Source: Aphis gossypii
Lineage: Eukaryota > Arthropoda > Insecta > Hemiptera > Aphididae
Assembly (NCBI RefSeq): GCF_020184175.1
Contig: NC_065533.1
Location: 42,012,351 to 42,076,350, forward strand
DNA: 64,000 nt
Direction: 5' to 3'
The notes under the pieces are model-generated. The model made no database searches. It saw only the letters and a list, made by a program, of their open reading frames with translations, and was not told where the DNA came from. This document shows, piece after piece, positions 62,571 through 64,000 of this stretch. Each line of letters begins with the position of its first letter. Positions within the stretch are counted from its first letter, which is position 1. The translations under genes were made by a program, and so were the position numbers.

Positions 62571-64000
62571 GCAATAGGATTAAGAAAGTTTCGACAAAAC
62601 TTGTTTTCTTTCTAACTCACATACAACATACTCAGGAGTTGATTAAGGTTTGCTGCTCATAAACTAAAATAAATTTACTACCTAATTTATTTATAGATGT
62701 TATACTCCTAAATTACTAATTTGTTTTTCTACCTTTAAAATTTGCCACTCTAGGTTGCAGCCTAGTGATGCTTAACCTTTTTTCTTCGGCAGACCACTTT
62801 AGTAAATAACTATCTTCAAAAACGCCACCAAATATAAATGTACGAATAATCACAATCTTAATCTAACAATATAAATTTATTACACATACTACACAGTAGT
62901 ATATATATATATACAGAGTGATTATTTAAGCATGCTCACCCCATTTTTATGCTTAAATTATGCATAATATATTCAAATTCTTATTTTTGGAATTTTTAAA
63001 TGTAATTAAAGACAATATTTTAAAGTACTTAGATTTTTCACAACATTTAAGGAGTATCCTGTGGCGATACCAACTTTGGTTTTTCAAACGAGACCACACA
63101 TGTTTTAAAGCAAAATGTGAATCAGCTATTTTTCTGGAAATTTTGACATATTGCAATCAAAATTTGAACGAAAATTTCCGGAGTTATTCTCTTTTAAATA
63201 CTAAGGAATAAGGATAATAGTCCATTATAGTTTATACTAAATACTTAGTAAATAGATACGAACTCAATAATTATATTTCGGTATGCAATATAAAATATTA
63301 GTTAATAATTAAAACTTATTACTAAATGCTTACGAATTAATATTTATTAAGTATTTAGTAAATGCACAACAAAATTTCTTTTTTTTTAAATGGTAACCCC
63401 TGTTTTAAATATCATTTTTGGATTGATCGATTTTTTTTCAAGTGATTTTGATGTATCAACTTGTATGTAAACTCAAAATTAACTAAATTAGAGCTAAAAG
63501 TATAATTTTAAAATCTTATATTTGAATATTTTTTTTTTTTAATTGTACGTATTATTTCTTTCTAAACACTGTGATGTAATCAAAATTATTATTATTAAAA
63601 AAATAAATTATTTACTATTTATGAATAATTATTTCATTTTATTGTTAGGTACGCACATTATGAAATAACATAATTTAAACATGTATTTTTAGGAAATAAA
63701 AATCTAATTTCTATTTTATTTTATTTAAAAATACTATACAATTTAATTTACAGAAATTATATCATTTACTATTTAATAAAATTTTTCAAGTCATTATTAT
63801 TTTAATAGATACCTAATTCTAATTCTGATGTAAAGAAAAATACGTACAATTAGAAATAAAATAAATGTTCAAATGTTTAAATATAATTTTGATACATATG
63901 ATTCTACACAACAGAGGGACTTAATTTATTGAATTTATAATTTATTCCTTTGATTGATTATTCTAAACATAAATTTGCTAAGTTTTGATTAGAAAGAAAA
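62571..64000. other. Unassigned DNA at the window end
   Basis: I did not find the upstream exons of the macro gene here. Near 62,910-63,200 a segment starting ACAGAGTGATTATTTAAGCA is less AT-rich than its surroundings and looks like the end of an interspersed repeat. The open frames on both strands of it (62,953-63,211) are mutual shadows. The rest is AT-rich. Confidence 0.4.

Noticed and set aside
1..64000. tRNA, rRNA or snRNA genes
   Set aside because: While reading I saw no stretch with tRNA A/B boxes in a cloverleaf context or with recognisable rRNA or snRNA sequence; without a covariance-model search, small RNAs cannot be excluded.

Overview
This is a eukaryotic, very AT-rich window (intron-split genes, GT/AG splice sites, many short nuclear DNA transposons). 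The gene content is insect. The base composition, the frequent 'taggta' words and the repeat families look like an aphid (Hemiptera, Aphididae); that placement is inference, not a database match. All four protein-coding genes that I can support lie on the minus strand.

Layout. 1-12,225: intergenic AT-rich DNA with a CpG- and microsatellite-rich island (about 5,660-6,620), a dispersed repeat (7,545-8,960) and a small hAT-like element (11,478-11,653). 12,226-27,043: Contactin, a GPI-anchored C-type lectin/6 Ig/4 FnIII adhesion protein, resolved into 21 exons whose phases all agree (predicted 1,226 aa). Its introns hold several transposon relics, including a decayed hAT transposase. 27,044-32,446: the Contactin upstream region, intergenic DNA and a second copy of the dispersed repeat. 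32,447-35,869: a single-exon 1,140-aa SAC3/GANP protein (xmas, the TREX-2 mRNA-export scaffold), with a probable non-coding first exon near 40.05-40.35 kb. 36-44.3 kb: intergenic and intronic DNA with a 1.3-kb inverted-repeat element and a retroelement-like stretch with a phased repeat. 44,597-49,337: an E2F transcription factor (E2F4/5 type) in which one 75-nt exon and its intron are tandemly repeated five times; one copy carries a 1-nt insertion and an in-frame stop. 49.4-52.8 kb: upstream DNA with an E2F-like site and a cluster of MITEs. 52.8-55.15 kb: an internally deleted, frameshifted non-LTR retrotransposon. 55.2-59.2 kb: intergenic DNA. 59,240-62,042 and beyond: the 3' part of a gene with two tandem TARG1/OARD1-like macro domains, a basic Ser/Lys-rich tail, a duplicated linker exon and an orphan third half-domain downstream; its 5' end is not visible. 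62,124-64,000: a long-palindrome TTAA element and unassigned DNA.

The genes have unrelated jobs (cell adhesion, mRNA export, cell-cycle transcription, ADP-ribose recognition), as expected in a eukaryotic chromosome; there is no operon-like logic. The most unusual structures are the E2F exon array with its stop-containing cassette and the divergent double-macro protein.
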